From Rosenbergiella metrosideri (GTDB taxonomy: Bacteria; Pseudomonadota; Gammaproteobacteria; Enterobacterales; Enterobacteriaceae), in assembly GCF_022602565.1 (NCBI RefSeq), contig NZ_JALBCV010000004.1:1-64000 (forward strand): DNA of 64,000 nucleotides. The letters are read 5' to 3'. Below, piece after piece: positions 26,301 through 35,330 of the stretch. The translations under genes and the position numbers were made by a program. The notes under the pieces were generated by a model. That model was not told where the DNA came from. It ran no database searches and saw nothing but the letters and a program-made list of their open reading frames with translations. Position 1 is the stretch's first letter, and the number at the start of each line of letters is the position of its first letter.

Positions 26301-26318
26301 GCTTTATGCTATCAGCTG

Positions 26319-26741
26319 TTACTTGGGGACGCTCTCTAACCCCATCAGCCCTATCTTTAGATAACCCGCGCTACGTAGGTCATCCATAATACTCATCAGT
26401 GTAGCGTAATCGATGCTTTTATCGGCTTGGAAGAAGATCGTGGTCTCTTTATTGCCTTGAGTCTGCGCAATAATTTTTTGTACCAGATCTTCTTTGCTCA
26501 CTGCATCGTTACCGACGAAAAGTTGGTTACCCTCTTTCACACTCAGGTAAACCGGCTTTTCTGGTCTAGGCTGCGGCGTGCTGGTCGATGCCGGTAGATT
26601 TACGCGGACATCAACGGTTGCTAAAGGCGCCGCTACCATAAAGATGATAAGCAAGACCAACATCACGTCGATAAAAGGCGTGACGTTAATCTCATGCATT
26701 TCACCGTCGCCGTCTACTTCATCATTGAGTCGCATTGCCAT
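26319..26741 (-). CDS. exbD: TonB-system proton channel subunit ExbD
   Basis: 140 aa (E. coli 141). One transmembrane helix near residues 22-42 contains the essential Asp in INVTPFIDVMLVLLIIF, followed by a periplasmic domain with LPASTSTPQPRPEKP and IFFQADKSIDYATLM. Together with ExbB it turns proton-motive force into TonB movement for siderophore, haem and cobalamin uptake. It begins 5 bases after exbB, in a two-gene operon next to metC as in E. coli. Confidence 0.96.
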   Translation of the reverse strand: MAMRLNDEVDGDGEMHEINVTPFIDVMLVLLIIFMVAAPLATVDVRVNLPASTSTPQPRPEKPVYLSVKEGNQLFVGNDAVSKEDLVQKIIAQTQGNKETTIFFQADKSIDYATLMSIMDDLRSAGYLKIGLMGLESVPK

Positions 26742-26746
26742 GACAA

Positions 26747-27496
26747 TTACCCTACACGTAGTTTTTGAGTCGCCGTATTTTTTGTCATTGGCGTGTAGCT
26801 ACTGTTTTGCAGATCCGCGTCACGGCTTTGTAACAGAATGATCTGTGCCGCACTGTCACCAAGAGAGGCTTTATACCCAGCGATCATCCGTGCAAAAACG
26901 TTATAAATAACTACTGCTGGAATTGCCGCGACTAACCCAACAGCAGTGGCTAGGAGGGCTTCCGCGATCCCCGGCGCGACAACGGCGAGGTTAGTGGTTT
27001 GCGTTTTAGCAATACCAATAAAGCTATTCATTATCCCCCACACCGTACCGAATAGGCCAATAAAGGGTGAGACTGATCCAATAGTGGCTAAGAAACCATT
27101 ATTACGGCTAGCATGGCGGCCAATTCGAGCAACTTGGCGTTCTAAACGAAAGACGGTACGCTCTTTAATACCCGCTTGGTCATCGCTTTGTGCGGACAAT
27201 ACGCGTTCATCAAGCGCTTCGGTAACCAACATGGCAGCGTGGCTATTTTTAGCAAATTGTTGAGCAATTTTTCCTGCACCATCGAGTGTACGAGCATCCT
27301 TTAATGCTTGCTGATCTGCTTTTAAACGACGCTTTGCTGTACTCAGTTCAGTGTATTTAGCAAAGAAAATTGCCCAGGTCGCAACGGAGGCGAGCAGCAA
27401 ACCTATCATCACAACTTTAACAACGATATCAGCATGTTGGTACATGCCCAATACAGATAAATCTGTCTGCATCAGATTATTGGTCACCACACTCAT
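26747..27496 (-). CDS. exbB: TonB-system proton channel subunit ExbB
   Basis: 249 aa (E. coli 244). Three transmembrane helices are visible: VVKVVMIGLLLASVATWAIF at the N-terminus, then FLATIGSVSPFIGLFGTVWG and AEALLATAVGLVAAIPAVVI in the second half, with a long cytoplasmic loop between. It forms the pentameric channel surrounding ExbD. A Fur box overlaps the predicted -35 region, so iron-repressed expression is likely. It is divergent from metC, as in E. coli. Confidence 0.96.
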   Translation of the reverse strand: MSVVTNNLMQTDLSVLGMYQHADIVVKVVMIGLLLASVATWAIFFAKYTELSTAKRRLKADQQALKDARTLDGAGKIAQQFAKNSHAAMLVTEALDERVLSAQSDDQAGIKERTVFRLERQVARIGRHASRNNGFLATIGSVSPFIGLFGTVWGIMNSFIGIAKTQTTNLAVVAPGIAEALLATAVGLVAAIPAVVIYNVFARMIAGYKASLGDSAAQIILLQSRDADLQNSSYTPMTKNTATQKLRVG

Positions 27497-27534
27497 TTTC
27501 TAGCCTCGGGTTGTTGCTTAAAACATTGGGTACT

Positions 27535-27577
27535 ATGATACCAAAAGCAAACTCTATTGATAGTAGTTATCATTACT
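27535..27577 (-). promoter_or_regulatory. Fur box and extended -10 promoter of exbB
   Basis: Positions 27559-27577 (GATAGTAGTTATCATTACT on the plus strand) match 13 of 19 positions of the Fur consensus. On the minus strand an extended -10 (TTTGGTATCAT) lies at 27540-27535, so the box covers the place where the -35 would be, ideal for repression by Fe-Fur. Confidence 0.65.
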
Positions 27578-27766
27578 ATTTACATAATGAAAACAGTCTC
27601 ACGAATAATATTCGCTAAAAACAGCCAGTTATAATCAGAGATCGGGCTAATTTTTTTATGGGGTGGAGAGTGTACTGTTATGACCGTTTAACCTAAAAAA
27701 ACCTCCCCTTTTCCAGCAACACTGCTTACTCTACTCGTCATTGATTTTTTTGATTTGGGGATTGTA

Positions 27767-28966
27767 ATGTCCGATAAGCAACATCTTGAAACGACGCTCA
27801 TTAGTGCGGGCCGCAAACCACGTTACACACAAGGTGCGGTAAACACGGTTATTCAACGCGCCTCGTCCTTAGTCTTCCCGACAGTCGCAGATAAGAAAAT
27901 CGCGACGGCAGGCCGAGCGAAAGGTGAACTTTTTTATGGTCGCCGTGGCACCTTGACGCACTTTGCCTTGCAAGATGCGATGACCGAACTTGAGAACGGT
28001 GCTGGCTGCGTACTCTATCCCTGCGGTGCGGCAGCGGTAGCGAATGCTATTTTAGCCTTCGTTGAAGCTGGCGATCATATTCTGGTAAGCGGATCTGTTT
28101 ATGAACCGACACAGGATTTTTGCTCGACTATCCTGAAAAAGCTTGCCGTTGAAACGACCTATTTTCCCGTACATTCCGCTAAAGAGATCACCAAATGGCT
28201 TCGGCCGACAACTCGAGTGGTCTTTTTAGAGTCTCCTTCATCAATCACCATGGAAGTGCAAGATATCCCTACCCTAATCGCCACGGTACGTCGCATTGCT
28301 CCGCAAGCGGTGGTCATCGTCGATAATACTTGGGCCGCCGGAGTCCTGTTCAAGGCCTTAGAGGCTGGAGCCGATATTTCTATTCAGGCTGGCACCAAAT
28401 ACTTAGTTGGCCATTCCGATGCCATGATTGGGACTGCAGTGGTGAACGAACGTTGTTTGGAACAACTGCGCGAAAATTCTTATTTAATGGGCCAGATGGT
28501 AGATGCCGACACCGCGTACGTAACATCACGCGGATTACGCACTCTAGCGATTCGCTTACGGCAGCACGAGGCGGCAAGCCTTGAGATTGCCCACTGGTTA
28601 AGTCAACGTGATGAAGTTTTCCGGGTGAACCATCCAGCCCTTCCCGAGTGTCCGGGACACGCATTCTGGCAACGAGACTTTTCAGGGAGTAGCGGTTTAT
28701 TCTCTTTTATCCTTAACGAGAAACTCGATCCTGTACGACTCGCCCACTACCTCGACCATTTCGAGCACTTTAGTATGGCCTATTCTTGGGGCGGCTTTGA
28801 ATCATTGATTTTAGCTAACCAACCCGAAGAGATCGATGCGATTCGTCCCGTTGGACCCGTTGATTTTACGGGAACATTGGTTCGACTTCATGTGGGATTA
28901 GAACATCCTCAGGATTTAATCGCTGATTTAGAGAGAGGCTTCGCTCGACTCAAAGAGTCGGTGTAA
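27767..28966 (+). CDS. metC: Cystathionine beta-lyase MetC
   Basis: A PLP enzyme of 399 aa (E. coli 395) that converts cystathionine to homocysteine, pyruvate and ammonia in methionine synthesis. Signatures are [61 protein letters not shown] with the PLP Lys, and [10 protein letters not shown] near the C-terminus. ATG 27767 is preferred to the TTG at 27755, and GGGG lies six bases before it. No MetJ box repeats (AGACGTCT-like) were seen in the upstream region. Confidence 0.96.
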   Translation: MSDKQHLETTLISAGRKPRYTQGAVNTVIQRASSLVFPTVADKKIATAGRAKGELFYGRRGTLTHFALQDAMTELENGAGCVLYPCGAAAVANAILAFVEAGDHILVSGSVYEPTQDFCSTILKKLAVETTYFPVHSAKEITKWLRPTTRVVFLESPSSITMEVQDIPTLIATVRRIAPQAVVIVDNTWAAGVLFKALEAGADISIQAGTKYLVGHSDAMIGTAVVNERCLEQLRENSYLMGQMVDADTAYVTSRGLRTLAIRLRQHEAASLEIAHWLSQRDEVFRVNHPALPECPGHAFWQRDFSGSSGLFSFILNEKLDPVRLAHYLDHFEHFSMAYSWGGFESLILANQPEEIDAIRPVGPVDFTGTLVRLHVGLEHPQDLIADLERGFARLKESV

Positions 28967-29063
28967 ACACTCCGAAAATTAGGATTTTGGCCCATAGCGG
29001 CGCTTTCTTGACTACACTTAGGCTCATTATCCATGATCAATTGATCAAGAGAAGGAGCCTATA

Positions 29064-29894
29064 ATGTCTCAGCAACTAGAAGTCACGCTGCACGATGGTC
29101 GTACCATGCCTCAACTCGGCTTGGGGGTTTGGCAAGCTTCGATTGAACAAACTCAGGAAGCCGTCACCCATGCATTGAATACCGGCTATCGTTCTATCGA
29201 TACCGCAGCGATTTATAAGAACGAAGAGGGTGTAGGGCAGGCATTACAAGCGTCTACGCTGGCCCGCGACGACCTGTTCATTACCACTAAGTTGTGGAAT
29301 TCTGATCAGACTGACTGGCAACGTGCCTTGGAGAGCAGCCTCGGTAAGCTTCAGCTAGATTATGTTGACCTCTACCTGATGCACTGGCCCTGCCCACAAC
29401 AGGATAACTTTGTTAAAGCGTGGGAAGGCATGATCGATCTGCAACGCCAAGGACTTGTGAAGAGTATTGGCGTATGTAATTTCCAAGAGGCTCATCTGGA
29501 GCGTATTATTCGCGAAACCGGTGTTACGCCCGTCGTCAACCAAATCGAATTACATCCCTTGTTCCAGCAACGCCAGCAACATACTTGGAATGCTCTGCAT
29601 AAGATCCATACCGAATCGTGGAGCCCTCTGGCTCAAGGCGGTGAAGGCGTCTTCGATCAAGAAATTATCCAAACCCTGGCGAAAAAATACCAGAAAACTC
29701 CTGCGCAAATTGTTATTCGCTGGCACTTAGATAGCGGTCTTATTGTTATCCCTAAATCAGTCACGCCTAAACGTATTGATGAGAACTTCGCAGTGTTTGA
29801 TTTCAAACTTGAAAAAGAAGAGTTAAAAGCGATTGCCGCCTTAGATAGCGGTAAGCGTCTCGGCCCTGAACCAGAGACTTTCGAGAAGCGTTAA
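29064..29894 (+). CDS. dkgA: Aldo-keto reductase DkgA (2,5-diketo-D-gluconate/methylglyoxal reductase)
   Basis: 276 aa (E. coli 275), an NADPH-dependent (alpha/beta)8 reductase. Catalytic tetrad segments are SIDTAAIYKNEEGVG (Asp, Tyr), FITTKLWN (Lys) and YLMHWPCPQ (His). The cofactor-binding end IPKSVTPKRIDENFAVFDF and the motif WSPLAQGG are present. It reduces 2,5-diketogluconate and methylglyoxal-type carbonyls. AGAAGGAG lies six bases before the ATG. It follows metC and converges with ftsP. Confidence 0.94.
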   Translation: MSQQLEVTLHDGRTMPQLGLGVWQASIEQTQEAVTHALNTGYRSIDTAAIYKNEEGVGQALQASTLARDDLFITTKLWNSDQTDWQRALESSLGKLQLDYVDLYLMHWPCPQQDNFVKAWEGMIDLQRQGLVKSIGVCNFQEAHLERIIRETGVTPVVNQIELHPLFQQRQQHTWNALHKIHTESWSPLAQGGEGVFDQEIIQTLAKKYQKTPAQIVIRWHLDSGLIVIPKSVTPKRIDENFAVFDFKLEKEELKAIAALDSGKRLGPEPETFEKR

Positions 29895-29902
29895 ATTACA
29901 CA

Positions 29903-29921
29903 GCCTCCCTCTTAGGGAGGC
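29903..29921. terminator. Convergent terminator between dkgA and ftsP
   Basis: A 7-bp stem (GCCTCCC arms, five-base loop) followed by TTAATTTAATT on the plus strand, 8 bases after the dkgA stop and 10 before the ftsP stop. Confidence 0.75.
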
Positions 29922-29930
29922 TTAATTTAA

Positions 29931-31367
29931 TTAGTAGCTATTCCCTGTGTTAGCTGAAGGTTGAACCAACAGTTGGCCCACTGCACCTTGATCGAATTGC
30001 TCTAATGTTTGGCTACCATAGATAAAAGGGAAATGTGCCGAAGAGGTTTGCGGGAAGGTCACCAGCATCTCGACGTTACCATCAACCCAAACCGTATCTT
30101 TCCACCCCCGATCTTCGACCATTGGCGGCGCACCATTAACACTCTTAATAAGGAACATCGCCCCTTGGATGGAGAAGGATTGTGGCAGATCCGCTTCCAC
30201 CGTCCAACGCTCGAAACTCCCCTGCTGTGCAGTGATATCCACACGCTTCACGTCCCATGCCCTATCGTTTATTCCCCCAGGAGAATCATTTAAACGAATA
30301 TGCCGTGTTTGACTGGTTAAGCCAGTCTCAAGTGCAGAGGCTAAGGAGGTCGGCACGCTGTCCGTGACCAGAGGCAGCAATCCTGTCGGTCTTAGCGTTA
30401 ACACTAACGTCGACGTCAGTACCGTTGAAGGCTCGAAAATCCCTCGAATCCTTTCCATAATCGTTGCTTCTGTCCCTGCCGTAATGGAAACATTGTGACC
30501 GTCAGAGAGATCAATCAACACTTCACGGCGCTCGCCCGGAGCCAGCGATAACTGAGTGGTGGTCACAGGTGCAGACATAAATCCTTGATCACTGGCAATC
30601 ACCGTAAAAGGTCGGTTGTCGGAAAGTTGTAATAGGTAACGACGAGCATTCGAGGCATTCAATAAACGGAGGCGAACCCAGCCGCGCGAAGCATTAAAAT
30701 ACGGTTTCTGAGTACCGTTAACCAGTAGCGTATCACCCAGAAAAGGCGTTGAGCTCTCTTCATAAACGGGTGTTCCGAAATTATCCAGCCGTTTATCTTG
30801 AATAATTAACGGAATGTCGTCAACGCCATAATGTTTGGGCAATAGCAGCTGCTTGCTGACGTCATCTTCGACTAACCATAATCCAGCCAATCCACGGTAA
30901 ACTTGCGAACCGGCATGCTGCGCAGTGTTGGCATGATACCAAAGGGTCGCGGCAGGTTGACGGATAGGCAGAATAGGCGACCAATCGACTTCCGAGGAGA
31001 TTAAACGTGGCGCCCCCCCAGATAACGGGCCAGGAACATGCAAGCCGCTCACCATCATCGAGACCGATTCTGTCAGACGGTTACTGTAGATCAACTTGAC
31101 GTCATCACCGTTCCAGACCTTCACGGTCGGTCCTAAATACATACCATTAAAACCGATACAGTCAGCTTGATTACGGCCATTGAACGCCCAATGAGCGTCT
31201 TGCATCATTAAAAATATAGGCTGCCCACGGCGTGATTCAATTAACGGCGGAATATAGAGGGGATTACTTCCCTCATTATCTGCAGCAAAGACCGTTTTAG
31301 GAAGCAAGGCGGGGCCAGCTGCCGCCACCGCTGAACACTGGATAAATCTGCGCCGAGTAAAAGACAT
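29931..31367 (-). CDS. ftsP: Tat-exported cell-division protein FtsP (SufI)
   Basis: A periplasmic multicopper-oxidase-fold protein of 478 aa (E. coli 470) that protects the divisome under stress. The Tat signal SFTRRRFIQCSAVAAAGPAL is present at the N-terminus. The three cupredoxin-like domains include GMYLGPTVKVWNGDDVKLIY, TLWYHANTAQHAGSQVY and a C-terminal LVTFPQTSSAHFPFIYGSQ. Copper-ligand His clusters of true oxidases are incomplete, as in SufI. It follows plsC on the same strand, as in E. coli. Confidence 0.94.
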   Translation of the reverse strand: MSFTRRRFIQCSAVAAAGPALLPKTVFAADNEGSNPLYIPPLIESRRGQPIFLMMQDAHWAFNGRNQADCIGFNGMYLGPTVKVWNGDDVKLIYSNRLTESVSMMVSGLHVPGPLSGGAPRLISSEVDWSPILPIRQPAATLWYHANTAQHAGSQVYRGLAGLWLVEDDVSKQLLLPKHYGVDDIPLIIQDKRLDNFGTPVYEESSTPFLGDTLLVNGTQKPYFNASRGWVRLRLLNASNARRYLLQLSDNRPFTVIASDQGFMSAPVTTTQLSLAPGERREVLIDLSDGHNVSITAGTEATIMERIRGIFEPSTVLTSTLVLTLRPTGLLPLVTDSVPTSLASALETGLTSQTRHIRLNDSPGGINDRAWDVKRVDITAQQGSFERWTVEADLPQSFSIQGAMFLIKSVNGAPPMVEDRGWKDTVWVDGNVEMLVTFPQTSSAHFPFIYGSQTLEQFDQGAVGQLLVQPSANTGNSY

Positions 31368-31421
31368 TAGCGAACAACCTTCAACAAAAGGGGTATAAGT
31401 GAGCCTTGGTATAAGCCGTGA

Positions 31422-32159
31422 TTAATTAATACGATCAGTTTCACGACGTGCGACTTCAGCGTTTAACTCATCCAATTTTTGCTGCATCACTTCACGACAA
31501 TAATTGGTCAACTTCCTTGCTGACTGATCCTGAAAGGGTGCTGTGTCAATTGGCGGAAGCATTTCGACAATAACTAAACCATTTTTTAAACGGTTAAGAT
31601 TAATTTTGTTATGAGTGTCTGAGACCACGATCGGAATAATCGGTACTCCTGCCGCTAAGGCAGCGTGAAAAGCGCCGGTTTTAAAAGGCAGTAATCCCCG
31701 GCCGCGGCTACGTGTCCCTTCTGGGAACATCCAGAAAGATACCTGGCCATTTTTCAGTTGTTCAACAACTTGGTTGATACTACCGTGTGCTTTAGTCTTG
31801 TTATCGCGATCAATCAGTAAATTCCCGGTTAACCAATATAACTGACCGAAAAAAGGGATCCACGCTAGGCTTTTTTTGCCAACGGTTACGGTGGGGGCTT
31901 GCACCATATTTGCCGCGGTGACCATATCGTAGTTATTTTGGTGGTTAGCGATATAAATCGCGTTACCCGCCTTTTCAATGCCTGCAGGCTTACGAAACTC
32001 AAGCGTAATACCAAATACATGGCTCAATTTACCAAACATGTGTGCAAAGGTGGCCACATGTCGTGGATTACGTGGCGAAAATAAACACCAGATACAGCCG
32101 ACTAAGCAGACCAATATAGAATACACGACGACAATGACAGCTCGTAAAATTAACAGCAT
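31422..32159 (-). CDS. plsC: 1-acyl-sn-glycerol-3-phosphate acyltransferase PlsC
   Basis: 245 aa, the same length as E. coli. This inner-membrane enzyme makes phosphatidic acid from lysophosphatidate and acyl-ACP/CoA. The HX4D motif appears in ANHQNNYDMV, acceptor-binding FPEGTRSRGRG follows near residue 145, and VPIIPIVVS near 180. A hydrophobic N-terminal helix anchors it. ATG 32159 after GAGG is chosen over the upstream in-frame ATG. It lies between parC and ftsP as in E. coli. Confidence 0.96.
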   Translation of the reverse strand: MLLILRAVIVVVYSILVCLVGCIWCLFSPRNPRHVATFAHMFGKLSHVFGITLEFRKPAGIEKAGNAIYIANHQNNYDMVTAANMVQAPTVTVGKKSLAWIPFFGQLYWLTGNLLIDRDNKTKAHGSINQVVEQLKNGQVSFWMFPEGTRSRGRGLLPFKTGAFHAALAAGVPIIPIVVSDTHNKINLNRLKNGLVIVEMLPPIDTAPFQDQSARKLTNYCREVMQQKLDELNAEVARRETDRIN

Positions 32160-32293
32160 ATAACCCTCAAATGAGGAGAATGCACGCACTCTCCTCTACT
32201 ATAGTCTTTATTCTAGGAGGATATCGCACAAGCCTGAGTCGCTTTATACGATACTTCCTACCCGAGTTGTTCTATTTCGCAGAGCAATTACAA

Positions 32294-34531
32294 TTATTCA
32301 ATATCGACGCGATCGATACGTTGTAAGCCTCGCGGTAATAATGTCCCTTTACGGCCTCTCTCTGCTTTAAATTTCTGTAACTCTTCGCTACGCAGTTTCA
32401 GTTTACGTTTACCGACATAGAGTGTAACGCTACTCTGCTCGTTCAATAAAAGCAGCCATAACAGCTTATCTTTCCCCGCCGCGAAATCGGCGCTTGGAAT
32501 GGAAATAATTTTATTTCCCTTTCCTTTCGATAATTGTGGAAGGTCGTTGACGGAGAACATCAACATCCGCCCCGCTTCGGTAATCACTAGCAGCTGATCC
32601 TTGGCAGGATCAATCACTTGTGGCGTCATGACTTTGGCTTGATCGGGTAATGTCAGCAAGGCTTTACCCGACTTAGTGCGCGACTGTAAATCTGCAAAAG
32701 TACAGATAAAGCCGTAACCTGCATCAGATGCCATGAGTAACTGCGTTTCGTCCGGTTCCATTAGCACCTGTTGCACAGTTGCCCCAGGTGGTGGTGTAAT
32801 TTTACCGGTAATCGGTTCGCCCTGTCCGCGTGCTGAAGGGAGCGTACTCGGATCTAAGGTATAACTACGGCCAGTCGAATCAATCACGCTGACCGGTTGA
32901 TTGCTTTTACCTTTAGCCGAAGCTAAGTAGCTATCGCCAGCCTTATAACTTAGGCTGGTTGGATCGATATCGTGGCCACGCGCAGCGCGTATCCATCCCA
33001 TCTGTGAGAGAACAATGGTCACTGGCTCAGAAGGCACTAAGTCTGATTCGCTGATCGCTTTAGCTTCACTACGCTCTTGCAGCGGTGAGCGACGATCATC
33101 ACCATAGAGTTTGGCATCCGCTTGCAACTCTTTCTTCAGCAACGTATTCATTTTACGTTCTGACGCTAATAGTGCTTGTAACTCATCACGCTCTTTTTCA
33201 AGCTCTTGCTGCTCACCGCGAATCTTCATCTCTTCCAGACGAGCAAGGTGACGTAATTTCAATTCGAGGATAGCTTCTGCCTGTGTCTCACTCAGTCCAA
33301 ACCGTGCGATCAAAGCGGGCTTCGGTGTCTCCTCATTACGGATTATTTCGATTACTTCTTCGATATTCAAGAATGCGACAAGCAGGCCTTCTAAGATATG
33401 TAATCGATTTAATACTTTTTCCAAGCGATAAGATAAGCGACGACGGACCGTATCGCGTCGATACGTTAGCCACTCACTCAAAATCTCGCGAAGATTTTTG
33501 ACGGCTGGCCGATTATCCAAGCCAATCATATTCAGGTTTACGCGATAGCTTTTTTCTAAATCGGTGGTGGCAAAGAGGTGATTCATCAAGGCTTCGCTGT
33601 CAACACGATTGGAACGCGGCACGATCACAATACGTGTTGGACTTTGATGGTCAGACTCATCACGAAGATCCTCGACCATCGGCAGCTTCTTATTACGCAT
33701 CTGCGTCGCAATTTGCTCCAATACCTTGGAGCCAGAGGCTTGGTGAGGTAACGCAGTAACTACGATCTCCCCCTCCTCCAATTGCCAGACGGCGCGCTGG
33801 CGGATACTGCCACGTCCGGTTTCGTAAATTTTACGAATCTCTTTGCGCGGTGTAATGATTTCAGCTTCGGTCGGAAAATCCGGACCTTGAACAATATCAA
33901 GGAGCGCTTCGAGAGATGTCTCGGGTTTATCAATCAGCGCAATGGTCGCTTGAGCCACTTCGCGCAAGTTATGCGGCGGAATATCGGTGGCCATGCCCAC
34001 TGCGATACCGGTAGTACCATTTAGCAAGATATTCGGTAAACGCGCAGGCAGCATTTTTGGCTGTTCAAGCGTGCCATCAAAGTTTGGAATAAAATCGACT
34101 GTGCCCTGCCCTAATTCAGCTAGCAAGGTTTGAGCATACTTGGAGAGTCGCGACTCGGTGTAACGCATCGCAGCAAAGGACTTCGGATCATCCGGGGCGC
34201 CCCAGTTACCTTGGCCATCAATCAGTGGATAGCGATAGGAAAAAGGTTGCGCCATCAGTACCATGGCTTCGTAGCAGGCACTATCACCGTGGGGGTGATA
34301 CTTACCGAGTACATCACCGACAGTCCGCGCCGATTTTTTAAATTTTGCGCTGGCATTGAGACCCAATTCTGACATCGCATAAATGATACGACGCTGTACC
34401 GGTTTAAGACCGTCTCCAATATAAGGCAATGCGCGATCCATAATGACATACATCGAATAATTGAGATAAGAATTCTCAGTAAATTCGTGTAGTGCGCGGC
34501 GCTCAACACCGTCCTGCGTGATTACACTCAT
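32294..34531 (-). CDS. parC: DNA topoisomerase IV subunit A ParC
   Basis: 745 aa (E. coli 752). The breakage-reunion subunit that decatenates daughter chromosomes with ParE. The quinolone-resistance region reads [14 protein letters not shown], with Ser and Glu at the positions equivalent to 80 and 84, i.e. wild type. The active-site Tyr is in [11 protein letters not shown], and the C-terminal beta-pinwheel contains several degenerate repeats such as [11 protein letters not shown]. It is upstream of plsC and 200 bases from divergent mdaB. ygiN and qseBC of the E. coli region are absent. Confidence 0.97.
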   Translation of the reverse strand: MSVITQDGVERRALHEFTENSYLNYSMYVIMDRALPYIGDGLKPVQRRIIYAMSELGLNASAKFKKSARTVGDVLGKYHPHGDSACYEAMVLMAQPFSYRYPLIDGQGNWGAPDDPKSFAAMRYTESRLSKYAQTLLAELGQGTVDFIPNFDGTLEQPKMLPARLPNILLNGTTGIAVGMATDIPPHNLREVAQATIALIDKPETSLEALLDIVQGPDFPTEAEIITPRKEIRKIYETGRGSIRQRAVWQLEEGEIVVTALPHQASGSKVLEQIATQMRNKKLPMVEDLRDESDHQSPTRIVIVPRSNRVDSEALMNHLFATTDLEKSYRVNLNMIGLDNRPAVKNLREILSEWLTYRRDTVRRRLSYRLEKVLNRLHILEGLLVAFLNIEEVIEIIRNEETPKPALIARFGLSETQAEAILELKLRHLARLEEMKIRGEQQELEKERDELQALLASERKMNTLLKKELQADAKLYGDDRRSPLQERSEAKAISESDLVPSEPVTIVLSQMGWIRAARGHDIDPTSLSYKAGDSYLASAKGKSNQPVSVIDSTGRSYTLDPSTLPSARGQGEPITGKITPPPGATVQQVLMEPDETQLLMASDAGYGFICTFADLQSRTKSGKALLTLPDQAKVMTPQVIDPAKDQLLVITEAGRMLMFSVNDLPQLSKGKGNKIISIPSADFAAGKDKLLWLLLLNEQSSVTLYVGKRKLKLRSEELQKFKAERGRKGTLLPRGLQRIDRVDIE

Positions 34532-34730
34532 GAATTATTCCTCACTTCACTCCCGGGATACCTATTTCTGGCGGGATTATTTGCCCGCGATAGTACCTTA
34601 TTAGACATCGTTAGTCACAATAACTCTGATTTTTGCTCTGTGCAGCTACCGCATAGAGCGTTAATTATCTGCCTGTAAATCGTGGATAATTCTTGAGGAC
34701 ATATTCCCAAATTTGACATGGAGAAGACCA

Positions 34731-35318
34731 ATGAGCCATATCCACATTATTGATGGCGGGACGACCTTCGCCCATTCGCAAGGTGAACTCAACCATACCT
34801 TGGCTAACACCGCGCAAGAGACACTGGAAGCCTTGGGTCACAAGGTGACAAAAGTATGTGTAACCGATGACTACGATATTGAACAAGAGATTGAACAGTT
34901 CGTCGCGGCCAATAGCCTTATCCTGCAGATGCCAGGCTGGTGGATGGGTGAGCCTTGGACCGTGAAAAAATATATCGACGAAGTCTTTACTTTCGGACAT
35001 GGCCGCCTTTATACCAATGATGGGCGCAGCCGTGCCGATAGCGAAAAGCATTATGGTTCAGGTGGTCTGCTGCAGGGTAAGAAATACCTGCTTTCATTGA
35101 CCTGGAACGCACCGCTGCAAGCATTTACCGATAAAGAACAGTTCTTCGAAGGTGTCGGCGTCGATGGAGTTTACCTGCATACGCACAAAGCCTTTCAATT
35201 TTTGGGCATGACCGCGCACCCTACCTTTATCTGTAACGATGTGATTAAACGCCCTGACGTCCCAACCTATCTTCGCGACTATAAAAAACACCTAGCCGAT
35301 ACTTTCGGCCAGGTGTAA
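34731..35318 (+). CDS. mdaB: NADPH:quinone reductase MdaB
   Basis: A 195-residue flavodoxin-fold FAD enzyme (E. coli 193) that carries out two-electron reduction of quinones. Segments HIIDGGTTFAHSQGELN, LQMPGWWMGEPWTVKKYIDE and LSLTWNAPLQAF are characteristic. ATG 34731 is preferred to the upstream start at 34713, based on family N-termini and GGAGA 8 bases before it. The last codons form part of the parE terminator on the opposite strand. The usual partner ygiN is missing. Confidence 0.94.
   Translation: MSHIHIIDGGTTFAHSQGELNHTLANTAQETLEALGHKVTKVCVTDDYDIEQEIEQFVAANSLILQMPGWWMGEPWTVKKYIDEVFTFGHGRLYTNDGRSRADSEKHYGSGGLLQGKKYLLSLTWNAPLQAFTDKEQFFEGVGVDGVYLHTHKAFQFLGMTAHPTFICNDVIKRPDVPTYLRDYKKHLADTFGQV
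35288..35316 (-). terminator. parE terminator lying inside the mdaB 3' end
   Basis: A stem ACACCT-x-GCCGA / TCGGC-x-AGGTGT with one mismatch is followed on the minus strand by six T. It starts 14 bases after the parE stop and is built from the last mdaB codons. Confidence 0.75.
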
Positions 35319-35330
35319 TCCAGCAGGAGA

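Noticed and set aside
27600-27766. MetJ operator upstream of metC
   Set aside because: No tandem AGACGTCT-like repeats visible.
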